Assembly: GCA_030620095.1 (NCBI GenBank)
Contig: JAUTXW010001351.1
Location: 2,480,001 to 2,544,000 of the forward strand
Origin: Kuschelorhynchus macadamiae
Lineage: Eukaryota; Arthropoda; Insecta; Coleoptera; Curculionidae
Direction of reading: 5' to 3'
Length of the DNA: 64,000 bases
The notes below the pieces were generated by a model. It saw only the letters and a list, made by a program, of their open reading frames with translations, did not search any database and was not told the origin of the DNA. Positions 8,379 to 20,640 of this stretch are shown piece after piece. The position numbers were made by a program, and so were the translations under genes. Positions within the stretch are counted from its first letter, which is position 1. Every line of letters begins with the position of its first letter.

Positions 8379-9787
8379 GGTAGATTATCTGAGGTAATTT
8401 CTTTTGACAAGGCGCTCTCTCAATGTTGTCTCGGATTGTTCGTAATTGATCACGATTGATCCGGTGCCAGTTGCTTGTACAATTTAGTATAGTTAAAAAA
8501 TAAGGGAAAAATATGTTAGGCTTGTAAAATTAAAGCGTGTTTTACACGTACAGGGTGTTCCATGTAAGATGACGTACTCCTTATCTCATAACATGTAAAG
8601 AAAAAAGTAAGATACAAAAATTTTGGTTTCATTTATATTATTGCGGTTCTCACTTAGTTTTTAGAAACCTCAAATTTGCGTCATATAGTTAAATCGAGGG
8701 GTGCGCAGGTGCCAAAATTTTGAACACCATAATTAATTATTAAGGTATTAAAAACATAAATAGTATTTAAAATAATAAAAAGTATTTAATATTTTTAATG
8801 GATATTTGAAATTACGAAATAATATACAAAATACTAAAAGACAATTAAAATATTGAGATTAATAATTAATTAAACTGGAATAAAAAGGTTTTCCAAAAGA
8901 GGACAGCTACTTTTCTTTTATATTTGTATGTTATTAATCGACAAATAACCTGCTAAACAACAGTTTTATTTAAGTAAAATGGTAACTGATTTAATGTTTT
9001 GAGTTAAAACATGAAAACGGACCTTATCAAGTTTTTTACGGATAAAAGAAATATGGAGATTTAGTTTTATGGATAAACAAGTTCCGTTTTTTTGCTTTAA
9101 AAATACCAATATGGTAAATTATATTATGACAATTGGCCTTAAATTTAACTATGTAACCTTTGTCTATTTTCACAAAAAGATTTCTTTACTCTACTCTCCC
9201 AGGCCGTCTCGGCACGCAATAACATCTGCCGTCGACGTTTTGCCAGTTATGTGTTTGTCAGAAAAATACAAAATTAACACATACAATTTTAAATTAGTCT
9301 GAAATAAATTTTTCGCTAATTATTAAAAACGTTTTTAACACAAAAATCGTATTAAAATATTATTTGTGTCAAAAACATTTATAGGAAATCAAAACATACT
9401 TACTCCTTGTTAGTGGAATTTCGGAAATCACTTTTAGATGATTATTCTCGGAAGCTGTCTTCAAAATCCTCTTAAAATCCCAGTTAGTTCATAATCTTAC
9501 AAAAAATATTTTTTTTTTTAAATCCAGAACCAATTTTTGGATGATATTTTTGAAAGTCATTGACTTCCGTAGTGCCGAATTTCATCCTTTTTCGCCAACT
9601 TAAGAATAAAATTTGAAAGCCATTGAGGAAAGAATAGTCTTAAAATCTCATTTAGTTAAAAATACATTGTAAAAACACATTCGCTCCTTTTCACCCCCCT
9701 AGAAGATTTCAAAAAGAGTTCACTTACGTCACAATACATGTCATGCCAAATGTTTGTTTTATCTTTGACGGGGTTAGAGATAAACCT
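8379..9787. other. AT-rich DNA without a recognisable gene
   Basis: Only a mariner-like end motif TACAGGGTGTTCCATG at about 8551 stands out. The one 77-codon frame (9069-9302) has no recognisable motif. Confidence 0.6.
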
Positions 9788-9932
9788 CCGGTTGCACAAA
9801 ACTTAATTGCTGTTTAGAATATTTAACCGAGCTTTCGGATTTGACAAGCTGCTTACAGAAATCTAAGAACCCTATGTCAAATTTGACATTCCGTTAAACA
9901 TTCTAAACTTTAATTTATCTTTCTGCAACTGG
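9788..9932. repeat. short palindromic MITE
   Basis: 145 bases whose ends are inverted copies over about 55 bases with mismatches: CCGGTTGCACAAA at the left and, reverse-complemented, CCAGTTGCAGAAA at the right, both leading to TTTAGAAT(A/G)TTTAAC and a shared AATTTGACA/GATTTGACA. No open frame. Target duplication not clear. Confidence 0.6.
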
Positions 9933-10548
9933 CCAATATTGGTCCATGAAGGATTTTTCGCTTTTATAATATTTATAGATTTGATTGAAAATAGTTTATC
10001 TGTTTTCTAAAAATTATTTATAAATTTATAAAAATATAGTTCACAGTTTTATGTCATAAAGATATCTAGGTTAATAATTTTGGTTCAACTTAATTGAAAT
10101 TAAGCATTTCTAAACTGGTTTTCAGAAGATTTTAATCCCCTGAAAAGCATTAATAATCTACGCCCATTCCACCTCAATAATACCTTCCCTGTATGTAGCT
10201 CATATATTATACTTATAAAAAGTGCCCACTCGTCTTCCCTATTCAGGGAGACAATCCCTCATTTTTACAAAGTGTTGCCCCCAAAACGTTGAAGTCTCCA
10301 TTTTCCATTTATAACCAGTTTAAGCAAACAATTTTTAAGGTTTCCCTATTTTGCCGAACATTATTTGTTTTATTGTTTATAAAAAAATTTGTAAGGAGAA
10401 ATTTAAAAAAGAAACTTTTTGTTGATTTTTTTTGTTTGTATTTAAATGCAGTTTTTAAAGGGATAGCAAATAATATGCAATAATCCAGCATCTCTTATTT
10501 TAAGAGAAACCTAAATCAAAAATGGAACATATTGGCATTTAATTTTAC
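9933..10548. other. AT-rich DNA, nothing recognised
   Basis: Short frames near 10289-10491 on both strands are Phe/Lys-rich and without motifs. Confidence 0.5.
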
Positions 10549-12300
10549 CTGTGTTTTTTACTTTCCTCGCAAAAGGGAAGTATTTTAATCGTGAAAAAAT
10601 CTGCCTTCGATACTTTTTGAGGCCTTTACGTTTCAGGGTACCTAGATGCCCAAATACATGTTTTCTCAATTCGCTCGGTTTGTCTGTCGGTCTGTCTTTT
10701 CGCGGCATAGCTATAAAACTAATCATCCAATTAACTTCAAAATTTGGTCAAAAATCAGGGAATGACATGGTAACATTTTGGTAAAAATCCAATATGGCGA
10801 AACAAAATGGCGGCCTAGTTAAACGTTAAAAAAATTAGTATTATCTAGGAAATAACTGGTAAAATTGGCACGAATCCAATATGGCGGCATAACAAAATTA
10901 ATAAAAAATCAGCCTGAGAAACTACTTAATGGATTGATTCCAAATTATGTGTCCTAACTAATTGTAGTAGAGACATGAAGTAGTAACATTGAGGTACTAA
11001 TTCAAGGTGGCGGAACAAAATGGCGGCCAAATAAAATGTTTGTAATTGTAAAAAAAAATCACATCTCAGGTTTTACATGACTTCATCTTAAGCTATGAAC
11101 CACTTACCAGATTGATTTTAGTCAAAAATTAAGGGTCATATGGGGATGACCACAAAAAATGAGTATTACTTAGAAATGAATTGGTAACCTTTTAGTATGA
11201 ATTTAAGATAGCAAACCAAAATGATGACCTAATAATTTTTCTAAAAAAATCAGCCTGAAAAAAACTGCGGTGGTACGAATTCAAGATGCCGAAACAAAAT
11301 GTTGGCCAAATGAAATTTTTAGAAATCAACGTAAAAAACCTTATTCAATTGACTTTAATTTTTGCATGTTTGCATATTCATTTGCCTTTAAATTTTTCAT
11401 AAATGTGATATAGGGATAAACTGGTATGAATTCAACATGGCGTAATACAATAACGGCGTGTGTAAAAAGCTGGTTACTATGCAGGCAATCCCATAAGACT
11501 AATAATTTGAAGTCATTCAAGTAGTTTTCTTAGCTGTGCCGCAAAATGACAGATCGACAGACAGATTGACGGAATTGAGAAAACATGTTTTTCGGCATCT
11601 ACAAACGCTAAAGCTTGAAGCTATGTAAAACTTTGGAGGGGGATTTTTTCACGATTACAATATTTTATATCTATTATATGGCCGCCATTTGATTCCTTTG
11701 TCACGAATTCGTGCCACAATTTTACCAGTTCGTCTCTATATCACATTTAATTCTTGCACGAAATCAATCTATTAAGCCGCCATTTTGTTTTGCCATCTTG
11801 AATACTTACCATAATTTTACCAGATTTCTATGTAATACTTGATTTTTGCGGAATAATTTAAGGAAATTGTATAAGCAGTTTTTAGTAATATTTTTTAATA
11901 TGTAACTAAGCCGCCATTTCGTTACTCCGTCTTGGATTCATACCAAATTTTTACCAGTCCATTTCCACGCAACACTTGGTGTTTCGACATTTGAGGTAAA
12001 TTGGATAAGTAGTTTTTTAGTAATAATTTTTCTAACATTTCACGAGGCCGCCATTTTGTCCCGCCATATTGGAAAATGCAACCATTTCATCCCCCTATCA
12101 CTCATGATGTTTGACCAAAATTTGAAATCAATCGGATAAGTAGCTTTTGAGCTATGGGCTGCTGCATACAGGCAGACCGACTGAATTGAGAAAACATTTT
12201 TTTTGGTATTTAGAGACTTTAGATCGTGAAGATCTGTAAAGATACGAGAGGGTAATTTTTTTCACGATTACAATACTTCCCCTTTACTAGGAAAGTAAAG
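10549..12300. repeat. foldback-type repeat element, copy A (both ends present)
   Basis: The left end reads TTACTTTCCTCGCAAAAGGG then AAGTATTTTAATCGTGAAAA; the reverse complement of the right end reads CTTTACTTTCCTAGTAAAGG then GGAAGTATTGTAATCGTG. Behind each end, in opposite orientation, come the same blocks: TCAATTCxxTCGGTxTGTCTG, GCGGCATAG, GATTGACTTCAAATTTTGG-like sequence. Between them are degenerate repeats built on CCAATATGGCG and AAAATGGCGGCC (left half) and their complements (right half). The layout is that of a foldback element. The frames at 10511-10784 are side products of the repeat; I see no transposase. Confidence 0.75.
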
Positions 12301-14895
12301 ATATTTTTGGTAAGTTGGATATAGCAATTTTCATTTAATATAGAAAATCAGATCACAAATTATTACCATTCTATCCAACCTTAACGCACACAGTTTTTAG
12401 TCGAACCTGCATAAGTAACAAAATTGGAATTTAGACAAAATAATTCAAAATATTTTTATGTTTAAACTACTTTATCCCAAAACTATGATTTTAGAGATCC
12501 ACCCTTATTGTTTTATAGTATATCAATTATTTTCTGGAGCATTTAACCACTCTAAGACCTTGTTATCAACTATGACAACATATTTTAAATTTCTTTTTTA
12601 ATTACTTTCTTTCTGATACTTAATTTTTATGAGAATAGAAAAAGAGGTCTATATTCATATTTAACTCTTGAAATAAAACTGCAATTATTGATTGTGTTTT
12701 TTCGAATCTTTTTTTATATTGCTAGATTTAAATTACCAATGTTCTATTAAATTCTGTTTAATAATTTCGCTCTTTAGAACTACTATTTCGTACTTCCAAA
12801 TAATTATTTTATTTACTTGATTTTTAAATTAATAAATTAACTATCATCAAACATTTAACATGTTATTACCACCAGCTTAAAAGATTTCAATCCCCTATGT
12901 ACTGGTTGGTGGTCTAAAAGCTGAAATACTTCAAGTATTAATTTAAAACAATGTTGGGGACATAGTGGATTAAATCAACGAGATAATATTTAAGAGATGT
13001 ATAGTAAATATAACTTGTTTTAAATCACATGAGCAAAAGAAAAAAGTACATACCGTTTTTGTAACATGATACTTATATGTATATATGAAAAGCTGTATCT
13101 CATATTTATAGGAAATTTTTATCATAGAACATAAACATTGTAGACATTGTAGTATCACTAATTTGAAACGATGGATATCATTTTAAAATACAGACATTTT
13201 TGTACAGCATTAATCTTAATATCTCATCTCTAAACTAAGTAGAATTGAAATTAATTAAGATTAAATAACAAGAAAATAGAAATATCTAATAAATAATACT
13301 AAATATGAGAACAGATTTTAGTCGCATGTTTTGAGAGCATTTCTATTGCGGACGTATCACCATTACGTTCCCAATTATTTAAAAGCCGAGAATTTTCAAT
13401 AAAATTACTCGTCAAAGTTTTTTAATGTCTTCAAGATATTTTATCAGTCCGACGCACGGATCTTGAATTGCGAAATCGGAAGAGACCGGATGTTAAAACG
13501 CATAAAAAGAAAAACATTGCTTTGTGTGTTGTTGCATTCGATATATTTGCCGGTTTATTCGACTCGTCGGAACCTTTAATATTTTCAATGAATATTTGTA
13601 CCCGCATAGTTTCTCTTGCCCTCGATTTGTACCTCAGACTTTAGACACACATTAACAAAAGATGTAATACAGTTTTTCTGCATAATTTATAAAGCATGAC
13701 AGAAATTTAAGAGTTAAATTAGTATCAGTGAAATATTTGATATACACGACAATTTGCAAAAACTTTCATGCGAATTTTGCAAGCAAGGCAATTATAGTTT
13801 TTATAAATGAACTGAGTTATACTAAAACTAAGATGAAAGTCTATACCCGAGGTATATGCTTTTTGTATTATTTCATAAGACATTAATTGTATTTCGTCAG
13901 GCACAGTGTAACATATTTATAAGTTTGTCTGGCGCATTGTTTATTTCCTGTAAGGCTAAAATTGTTGATCAAATATCTGCCAACACCACTAATATAGCAT
14001 CAGGGTTAGGTAAAGAAAGAATATGACATTTCAATGTGTTTTCAGTTGAAGACTAACTAGCTCTGGAAAATCTTTTTTTTTGCCAAACCTACTTTCTTTA
14101 TATACTGTTCATAAACAGTATAACGTTACATCCAACATCTACCAAAAAATCTTCCTTTTTGACATTTTCGTATAATCCAGAACAGGAAAACCATTTGCAT
14201 ATTATTTTAGATTTTATTATATATGATTTTTTATAGACTAGGTCATCCTCAACAATGCAATGGTGCTGTTACATACCGTTAACAAAAGTAAAATTTTGAA
14301 AACATTTTTCCTATTGATTATATCATGGCTTTAATATTACATACTTTATTAGATTGGGTCAGTAGTAAAATTAAGATGTCTATCCTGTGCTTTTTTACTT
14401 GGAGTGCATTTGCAGTGTTTCGTTTGGAAAAATCTTGATATGCTCACTTCTGATCCTTCAGTATTCCAGACTGTTTATAGATAACTTCAGACTATTTTAC
14501 CGGATATAAAGTAGCATCAGACATTATATACTGTGCTGGTCAAATTAAAAAACATTATTTGATGCAATCAAAAGACTTTTTTAAAGTTATTAATATGTGG
14601 TCTAAGGCTTGGGTTTTTTAGTCATTTGGAAAAAAACATGTGACTTGTGTTTCCAAAACTAAAAAAATCGAAAACTTCGCCTCTTTTCTAGGTAGAACCG
14701 CACAGAATTCTACTACGTACAGATAACACAGTTTTCATATATGCGTTCAATTATTTGTTAATAACTTTATACAAATGATAGAAATTGTAATTTATTTAAT
14801 TTTTTTTAGGTATAACAACTACATATATGGATTTTTAATATGTTTTATCTGTGTGTAGTGCACGAGGGAAGTTGTGTTAAAAACAAGTTCACCGG
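12301..14895. other. 2.6 kb AT-rich DNA without a recognisable gene
   Basis: No frame above 62 codons and no domain motif. A slightly GC-richer patch at 13430-13640 (ACGCACGGATC, ACTCGTCGGAACC) is the only change of texture. Confidence 0.55.
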
Positions 14896-15325
14896 TTTTT
14901 ATTCCCTCGTAAGGGGAAGTATTGTAATCGTGAAAAAATCGCCTTCCGAGTGTTTTCAGATCTTCACGTTTAAGGGTCACTAGATGCCAAAAGAACATGG
15001 TTCCTCAATTTCGTCGGTCTACCCGTATGTTCAACATATTCAATTTACCTCAAATTTTGGAGAAAATTCATTTATGTATTGTATGAATGAACTGGTAAAA
15101 TTTTAGATAACCAAACAAAATGATTTCAAATTTTGCGCAAGAATTGAGTGTGATAAAGAATTAAGTTCAAATTTTACAGAAAAGTTAGATGTAATATAGG
15201 GATAAACTAAGAAAATTAATTTTAAATTTTGCCCAAAAATCAAGCATGACAGGTAGACAAGAAACTAGTAAAATATTTTAACAAAATGGCGGCCAATTAA
15301 AATGTAAAAAAAATAATATAAAAGG
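14896..15325 (+). repeat. foldback-type repeat, copy B (left half only)
   Basis: Starts ATTCCCTCGTAAGGGGAAGT and ATTGTAATCGTGAAAAAATC, then GATGCCAAAAGAACATG, TCAATTTCGTCGGTCTAC, and ends in AAAATGGCGGCCAATTAAA near 15300. The right inverted half is absent. Confidence 0.7.
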
Positions 15326-15739
15326 TGTGTATATCCTTTACAGTGAAGCTCTTAATTGGGTTGTATTTCACTTTTCTACACAAATAGATGCATTTCCTCC
15401 TGAATTCTCTCTTTTGTCTACAAAAGTGAAAGAAAACACAATTTAAATACTAATAGGCAGGCCCTGTCGAGCATGACGTTTTTGAATGTCACGTGATCAA
15501 GTGATGTCTAGTTTTGTGCTCATTATCTTACTTTTGTATCTATTTAGAGACCAGAAAAAGCGGAAAAATTAAACGGCGTTTACAATTTAAACATTATTTT
15601 GAATTGACAATTTACTAGTACACAAATACGAAACAAAAATGGGACTGATGTTATAATGTCTGTACGGGGAAGTATAAAGCATCCTGATTACGAATTCAAC
15701 AACCAAAATTATCAATCACGTATAAATTTTGAGTTATAA

Positions 15740-16960
15740 AATGCATTAGTTATTTTTCCTTTATTCCAAATTTCCTGCCTTGGGAGCGTCGCTCCATTGT
15801 TAATATATCTGGGTGGAACCAGTTTCGTTGCTCGTCACTAACTCAAAACCCAAATTTTCGGGAAAAAATTTTAAATGGGAGTGCAAGAATTTTAAGAGAC
15901 ATGCGAGAACCTATTTTGCAGTAGTTTTCAAGAAGTTCTCTACACATAGTTTTCTACTATTTTGCGTTTCCTAAAAACCCCAAAACCATTCTTTTAAAAG
16001 ACCTCCACTCATCTAATTCAACATCAATGGATTTTTGATCAAACTTTTCATACTTTAGTATTTTTCTAATTTGTGGTCCAACAAATATTCCTTAGCTTAG
16101 CTTCACTTAGATTAGGAAAAATTTGTTTAAGATATTTTAACGCACTTCTTTCTTTATCTTCCTTTACGAAATTTTTTATCAATGTCAGTTTAACGTGTAA
16201 TGGAGGTAACAGAACTTTTTTAGTATCAATAAAAGGTATATTATTTACGTTAGCTTGGGCTGCAATAAATTCATCTCTTTGAAGCCATTCGCTTTTCCTT
16301 GGTAATGGCTCTGTGTTGCTCTACTGTCCCGAAGACAAAGAAAACAGCAATACTTGGTAAATCCACCCTGAAACTCTAGTAACAGTCATAAGACCTTTAG
16401 GTCACCACATGTCCGCCATTTATACGTATCATAGCTTAGTGCATTTAGAATAAGTGACATACTTTTCGGTTTTTTGCTACATGTCACCTGCATGCGCAAG
16501 AGGAATAGAGGGTCTTTTGTTGCCATTATGGAGCAGAAATGCTTTTAAACTTATTTTATAAGAATCTATAAATAAGCGCCATTCCTCCGGGTTATGTGCA
16601 AAGCCTAATTTTTCCAACAACATTTGGATTATCACAAACACATATTTTATTTTGCATAATAGAAAACGAGGATAGCTCCTGGTTACGGTTCGTAAATATT
16701 GTACCTAACTTTAATTTCATTTAATTCTTTTGTTGCAACCTAATGGTTAAGCATGCTCTTTTGGAGCTCCCGAACTAGATTATTGAATTCAGCTTGGTCG
16801 ATTAAATGGGGTGCTTTTTCTTTACTTTCGGGAAAATAAGAACCGTCGTTTTTAGATACATTATCGGGTTCTGCCTTATTATTATACATTTCTAAATCTT
16901 CCTCCCAGTTTGCCGGGGCGCTGGAATTCGAATTTATTTATTTTTTAATTCCAACAAATA
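15740..16960 (-). pseudogene. decayed copy of an arthropod repetitive gene of unknown function
   Basis: On the minus strand, across frames and stops, I read in order PHLIDQAEFNNLVRELQKS (about 16830-16770), NPEEWRLFIDSYKISLKAFL with LLHNGNKRPSIPLAHAGDM (about 16590-16480), GGFTK-like GWIYQVLLFSLSSG (about 16370-16330), RDEFIAAQANV, KVLLPPLHVKLTLIKNFVKE (about 16230-16160), IFPNLSEAKLR, VELDEWRSFKRMVLGFLGNA (about 16020-15960), MSLKILALPF and DEQRNWFHPDILTMERRSQG (about 15840-15790). This order (NPEEWRLFIDSS, LPPLHIKLGLMKQFVKAL, FLGN, HSHLDFFPENLGAVSDEHGERFHQDI) is one I recognise from a protein present in very many copies in arthropod genomes and probably carried by a TE. Its biochemical role is unknown to me. 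Many stops and shifts: dead. Confidence 0.68.
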
Positions 16961-18769
16961 TTACTTTTTAAAATAATGTGATTAAAATCCTTTTAATTTT
17001 TGCTGAAGAAATCCTAACTTAAAAATCTTACGTGTTAGGAAGTTTTTACCATCATTTTCTCATTTAGCGACCAAAAATTAACAAAAAATTGTCATTTACA
17101 CCACAGTCGTAAAATGGCTGTAAATTATTGTAATGGATGTTTTCTATAGGAGAGTTAAAAAATCTAAAACTAAACTTTAAAAACAACAAACACAATGTAT
17201 TTGTCGGCCCTTATAATGTATTTTTCTTTAAAGGTTTTTATGCAAGCTTCTGGATGCTTCAGCCCATCTAAGCTATTAGGTATTGTTTTTAACCATTTAT
17301 TCTTTTCATATAAATTGGATGGTAAAAAACGGTAACGTAATTTTAATTTTTTTCTGATTTATAATTTGATTTGCATCTAACGACACTACACCAGCGAAGC
17401 ATTTTGTAGTCAACCAATGCTAAAATAAATATTGAGTTAAACAGTAAATTATCATAACATAGATTAATTTTACCTTAAAAACATAAGTATTTCAGCGTAA
17501 ATTTAGCAAAATAACTTAAGAAATATAACTTTACTCCCGTACGTCACTATTTCCAATAAGAGATAGAGTTACAACAATTTATTAGACCGTTAGTTTGTTT
17601 TGGGAAATATAATTTGCAATAACATTTGACCAGTACCTGTTTTCCTGTTTCAGATTACTTGATATTTGTAGAATTTTAAATCAATTGAGTAAGTAGTTTT
17701 TTTAGTACTAGTACCTTTTTTTCAAGAATGCGCGATTCGAAATTGGGTGCCAACACAGATAGAATGGTTAGATGTATTCGGAACTGGCCGTTTTAATAAA
17801 ACACCCCTCATAAGTTGGCGGAATCTCACCGGTAATTATGCTTTCGTGAATTCCCATTTGCAAAATTTTGAATGCAATCGTGTTTTATAATTATCAGACT
17901 GCAGTTTTGGTTAACTCAAGTTAGACCTTTCTTTTGGAGGTCACAAAACGAGTTCTATCACGTTTTCCATCTTCACCGCGTGTGAAGTCAAAAAATAGTA
18001 GATAATTACGCCTACGGAGATTCACAAAAGCATAATTAGATTCAGATCAGATCAGATCTATACAAATTGGTAGACCGCCTAGTATCATAGCTAAGTATAG
18101 TCTTAGGATTTTTGTGACCTAGGGTCATAAAGAATGTTTGCCCAATTTCGTAATGACCTATTGAATAGAAGCATGTTGCCTTTCATTTTCAATAGGAATA
18201 ATTTTTGAACAAATGAATTTCACCATTAAATGTTATTAATACTATCAGTATTAATACATCAATGTTCTGCCTTATATGTAAATTTGTTCCTTGATATAAT
18301 TTAATTAACGGTTTTTCTTTCACTTATTCGTCACAAACGGATATATGTTATTAAAACCACTGCATTGAACTCTAGCTGTCGAAAATCATCAGCACTAATC
18401 GGGAGTAGTAAGCAAAGTGGAGAGAACAAAGCAGTCTGGCCTCGGTAATCAACCCTGAGGAATTGGGGATTCACTTAACGGCCGGGTCAGGGTATGTACG
18501 GCGGTAGAATAGAGCAGCAATATACTTTGTTAAGTAACGCAGGGCCGCATTTAGCTATGGCTTTTAGTTTTTTATGACAAGTTAAGAATAAGCATTATAA
18601 AATCTTTCTTTTGAAATTAATCAGAATGTATTACTCGCTTAAGTACAATATCAGTTAGTAGATCTTTTAAATTGACACCTGATATAAAATAAAATTGTTC
18701 TAATAAATGTTCGGAAACATAATTACTAATTCTTAGCTATACATCCTAATAGAAAATAATAATTGATTA
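16961..18769. other. 1.8 kb without a recognisable gene
   Basis: AT-rich, no frame of note. A fragment of the foldback family may lie near 17680-17730 (AATTGAGTAAGTAGTTTTTT). A small GC-richer patch at 18360-18540 is unexplained. Confidence 0.5.
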
Positions 18770-20640
18770 ATGAAAACAGATCCAGAATTTGATCATTTTA
18801 TGAGATATACTCTAGATAGAAAATCAGGTGATGCCATGGTTTTTTTGAATATAATAAATAGTTTTAAGTTTGATTTGATCGTGAATAAGCCAACACGTAT
18901 TACTGATACCTCTGAAAAATGTCTTGACAACTGCACCAAAAATATTGGGAAAGAGTGTTGCACCTCAGTATTTGAAGGATTTATTTCCGATCATAAAGGT
19001 ATTATAAATAGTCTTAAATTAGTTAACTCTGCCAGCAATAATAACGCTACCGAAATTGTACGTTTCAGGCCTATGTCAGAACACTTATGTAAAAAAGTAA
19101 TTACCATATTGAAAAATTATGACTAGAGTGTTCTGTTTAGTCACTTTTAAAATCCTGATCTGATATGTAATTGTTTTCTCACAATATTTTTAAATTTAAT
19201 TGATGAACATATGCCTTTAAAAATTAAAACTATACACTCTAAAAATAAAGAAAAAAAGTGGTTCAATCATAAACTTAAAGTTTTAAGAGATAGGATTCAG
19301 TTTATTACTCAGTTTGCTAGGGATGATCCAGGTATAAACTGATGCATAAATGATATCAGGTTGGCCAGATAGTCTTATATGGATAAAAAAGTATTTGAGT
19401 ATGAAAAATATGAGGAGAATAGAATTGTGAACATGGGAGGTTTGGAAGTTGGTTAAGGAGGCTGGACCAAGATCTATAACATACCCAGTGTCCTCTTTAG
19501 GGCTTAATGAATTCTTTACTAATTTACCTTTGAATAATACAGAGAATATTTCTTGTGACAAAAAGAGAGCCATAGATATGGTTTCGAGTCATTTTCATTG
19601 CAATAAAACCATCTTCCTTGCTCCCTTTACCAACTATGGTGGCAGATTTAATTGGTAATCTATTGAATAGTACTGCAAAAGATGTTTTTGATATAAGTAA
19701 TAACATTATAAAAACACTAAAGGATTATTATTATTATCTCTAGCACAATTTGGTTTTCAAAAGGGTCTGTCAACGACTGACGCAATCTTGCGACTAGTTA
19801 CAGCCATAGTGGAAGCCTTCGAGGGAGGCAAGCGGCTAACACCAACCTTTTGCGACCTCTCGAAGGCCTTCGACTATGTCTGTCACGACGCTCTCCTGGA
19901 TAAGTTGCCCTTCTATGGGATCAGGGGAAATGCACTGAAACCTATTCAGTCCTACTTGTTTACGCGCTAAAATCTTGTAGAATGCAATGTTGTGAGGTCT
20001 TCAGTATTACTGGTGAGGATGGGTGTAGTGTCCAGCACGCCGACAATAACACCTTGTATACTAGTCGCATTAATTCTGATTCCTCTCTAGCGCTGGTGAA
20101 TGAGGGCTTACAACTTGCAGAGAACTGGTTCAGCTCGAATTCACTTTTACTCAATGTTGAAAAAACTTTAACAGTGGAATTTTCCTTGCGACCTTCTAAC
20201 CATCAGGAGGAAGTGAAGTTCTTAGGGGTCACATAAAATATCTCTCTGCAAGGCTTTCCAGTATAGTGTTCTTAATCAGGAAAATGTCTGGATATGTTTT
20301 GGAAGAGGTGCTGAGAACTGCCTACATGGGTTTATTTCAGAGCCAGTTACTCTATAGTATTTTATTTTGGGGAAACTCCACAGATTCCTCTGTCATTTTT
20401 AAACAACCAAAATCTGTTATTCGTGTGATTACCAAACTGCCTTATAGAGAATCATGCCCATATTATTTTAAGCAATTAAAAATCATCCAACACATTTTGT
20501 CTAGCAATGTCTATTAAAGGCAAAATCAAAACTAAATAAACTTGTAACATATGAATCTATACATGTTTACGATACTAGAGATATCATTGATTATTCTACC
20601 ACACCACCGACTGACTCTTACCCAAATAACATCACACATT
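18770..20640 (+). pseudogene. jockey-type non-LTR retrotransposon, decayed ORF2
   Basis: Plus-strand remnant of an endonuclease plus reverse transcriptase polyprotein. 18770-19126 matches the end of the endonuclease domain (NKPTRITDTSEKCLDN, ISDHKGII). 19225-19500 is the linker (KKKWFNHKLKVLRDRIQF, RDDPG, KLVKEAGPRSITYPVSSLG). The reverse transcriptase is at about 19745-20240: AQFGFQKGLSTTDAI, CDLSKAFDYVCHDALLDKL, FYGIRGNALKPIQSYLF, then a deletion that removes much of the domain, then HADNNTLYTS where YADD is expected (catalytic YADD lost), LQLAENWFSSNSLLLNVEKT. 20300-20640 is the C-terminal part (LRTAYMGLFQSQLLYSILFWGNST, ESCPYYFKQLKI). At least four frame breaks; no target duplication or A-tail identified. 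Confidence 0.82.

Noticed and set aside
10511..10784. Overlapping 71- and 77-codon frames on opposite strands (same pattern at 63622-63916)
   Set aside because: Both come from the foldback repeat ends, recur in every copy and contain no protein motif.
18750..20640. Host gene with reverse-transcriptase-like domain
   Set aside because: Order endonuclease, linker, reverse transcriptase, tail with scattered stops is that of a dead LINE.
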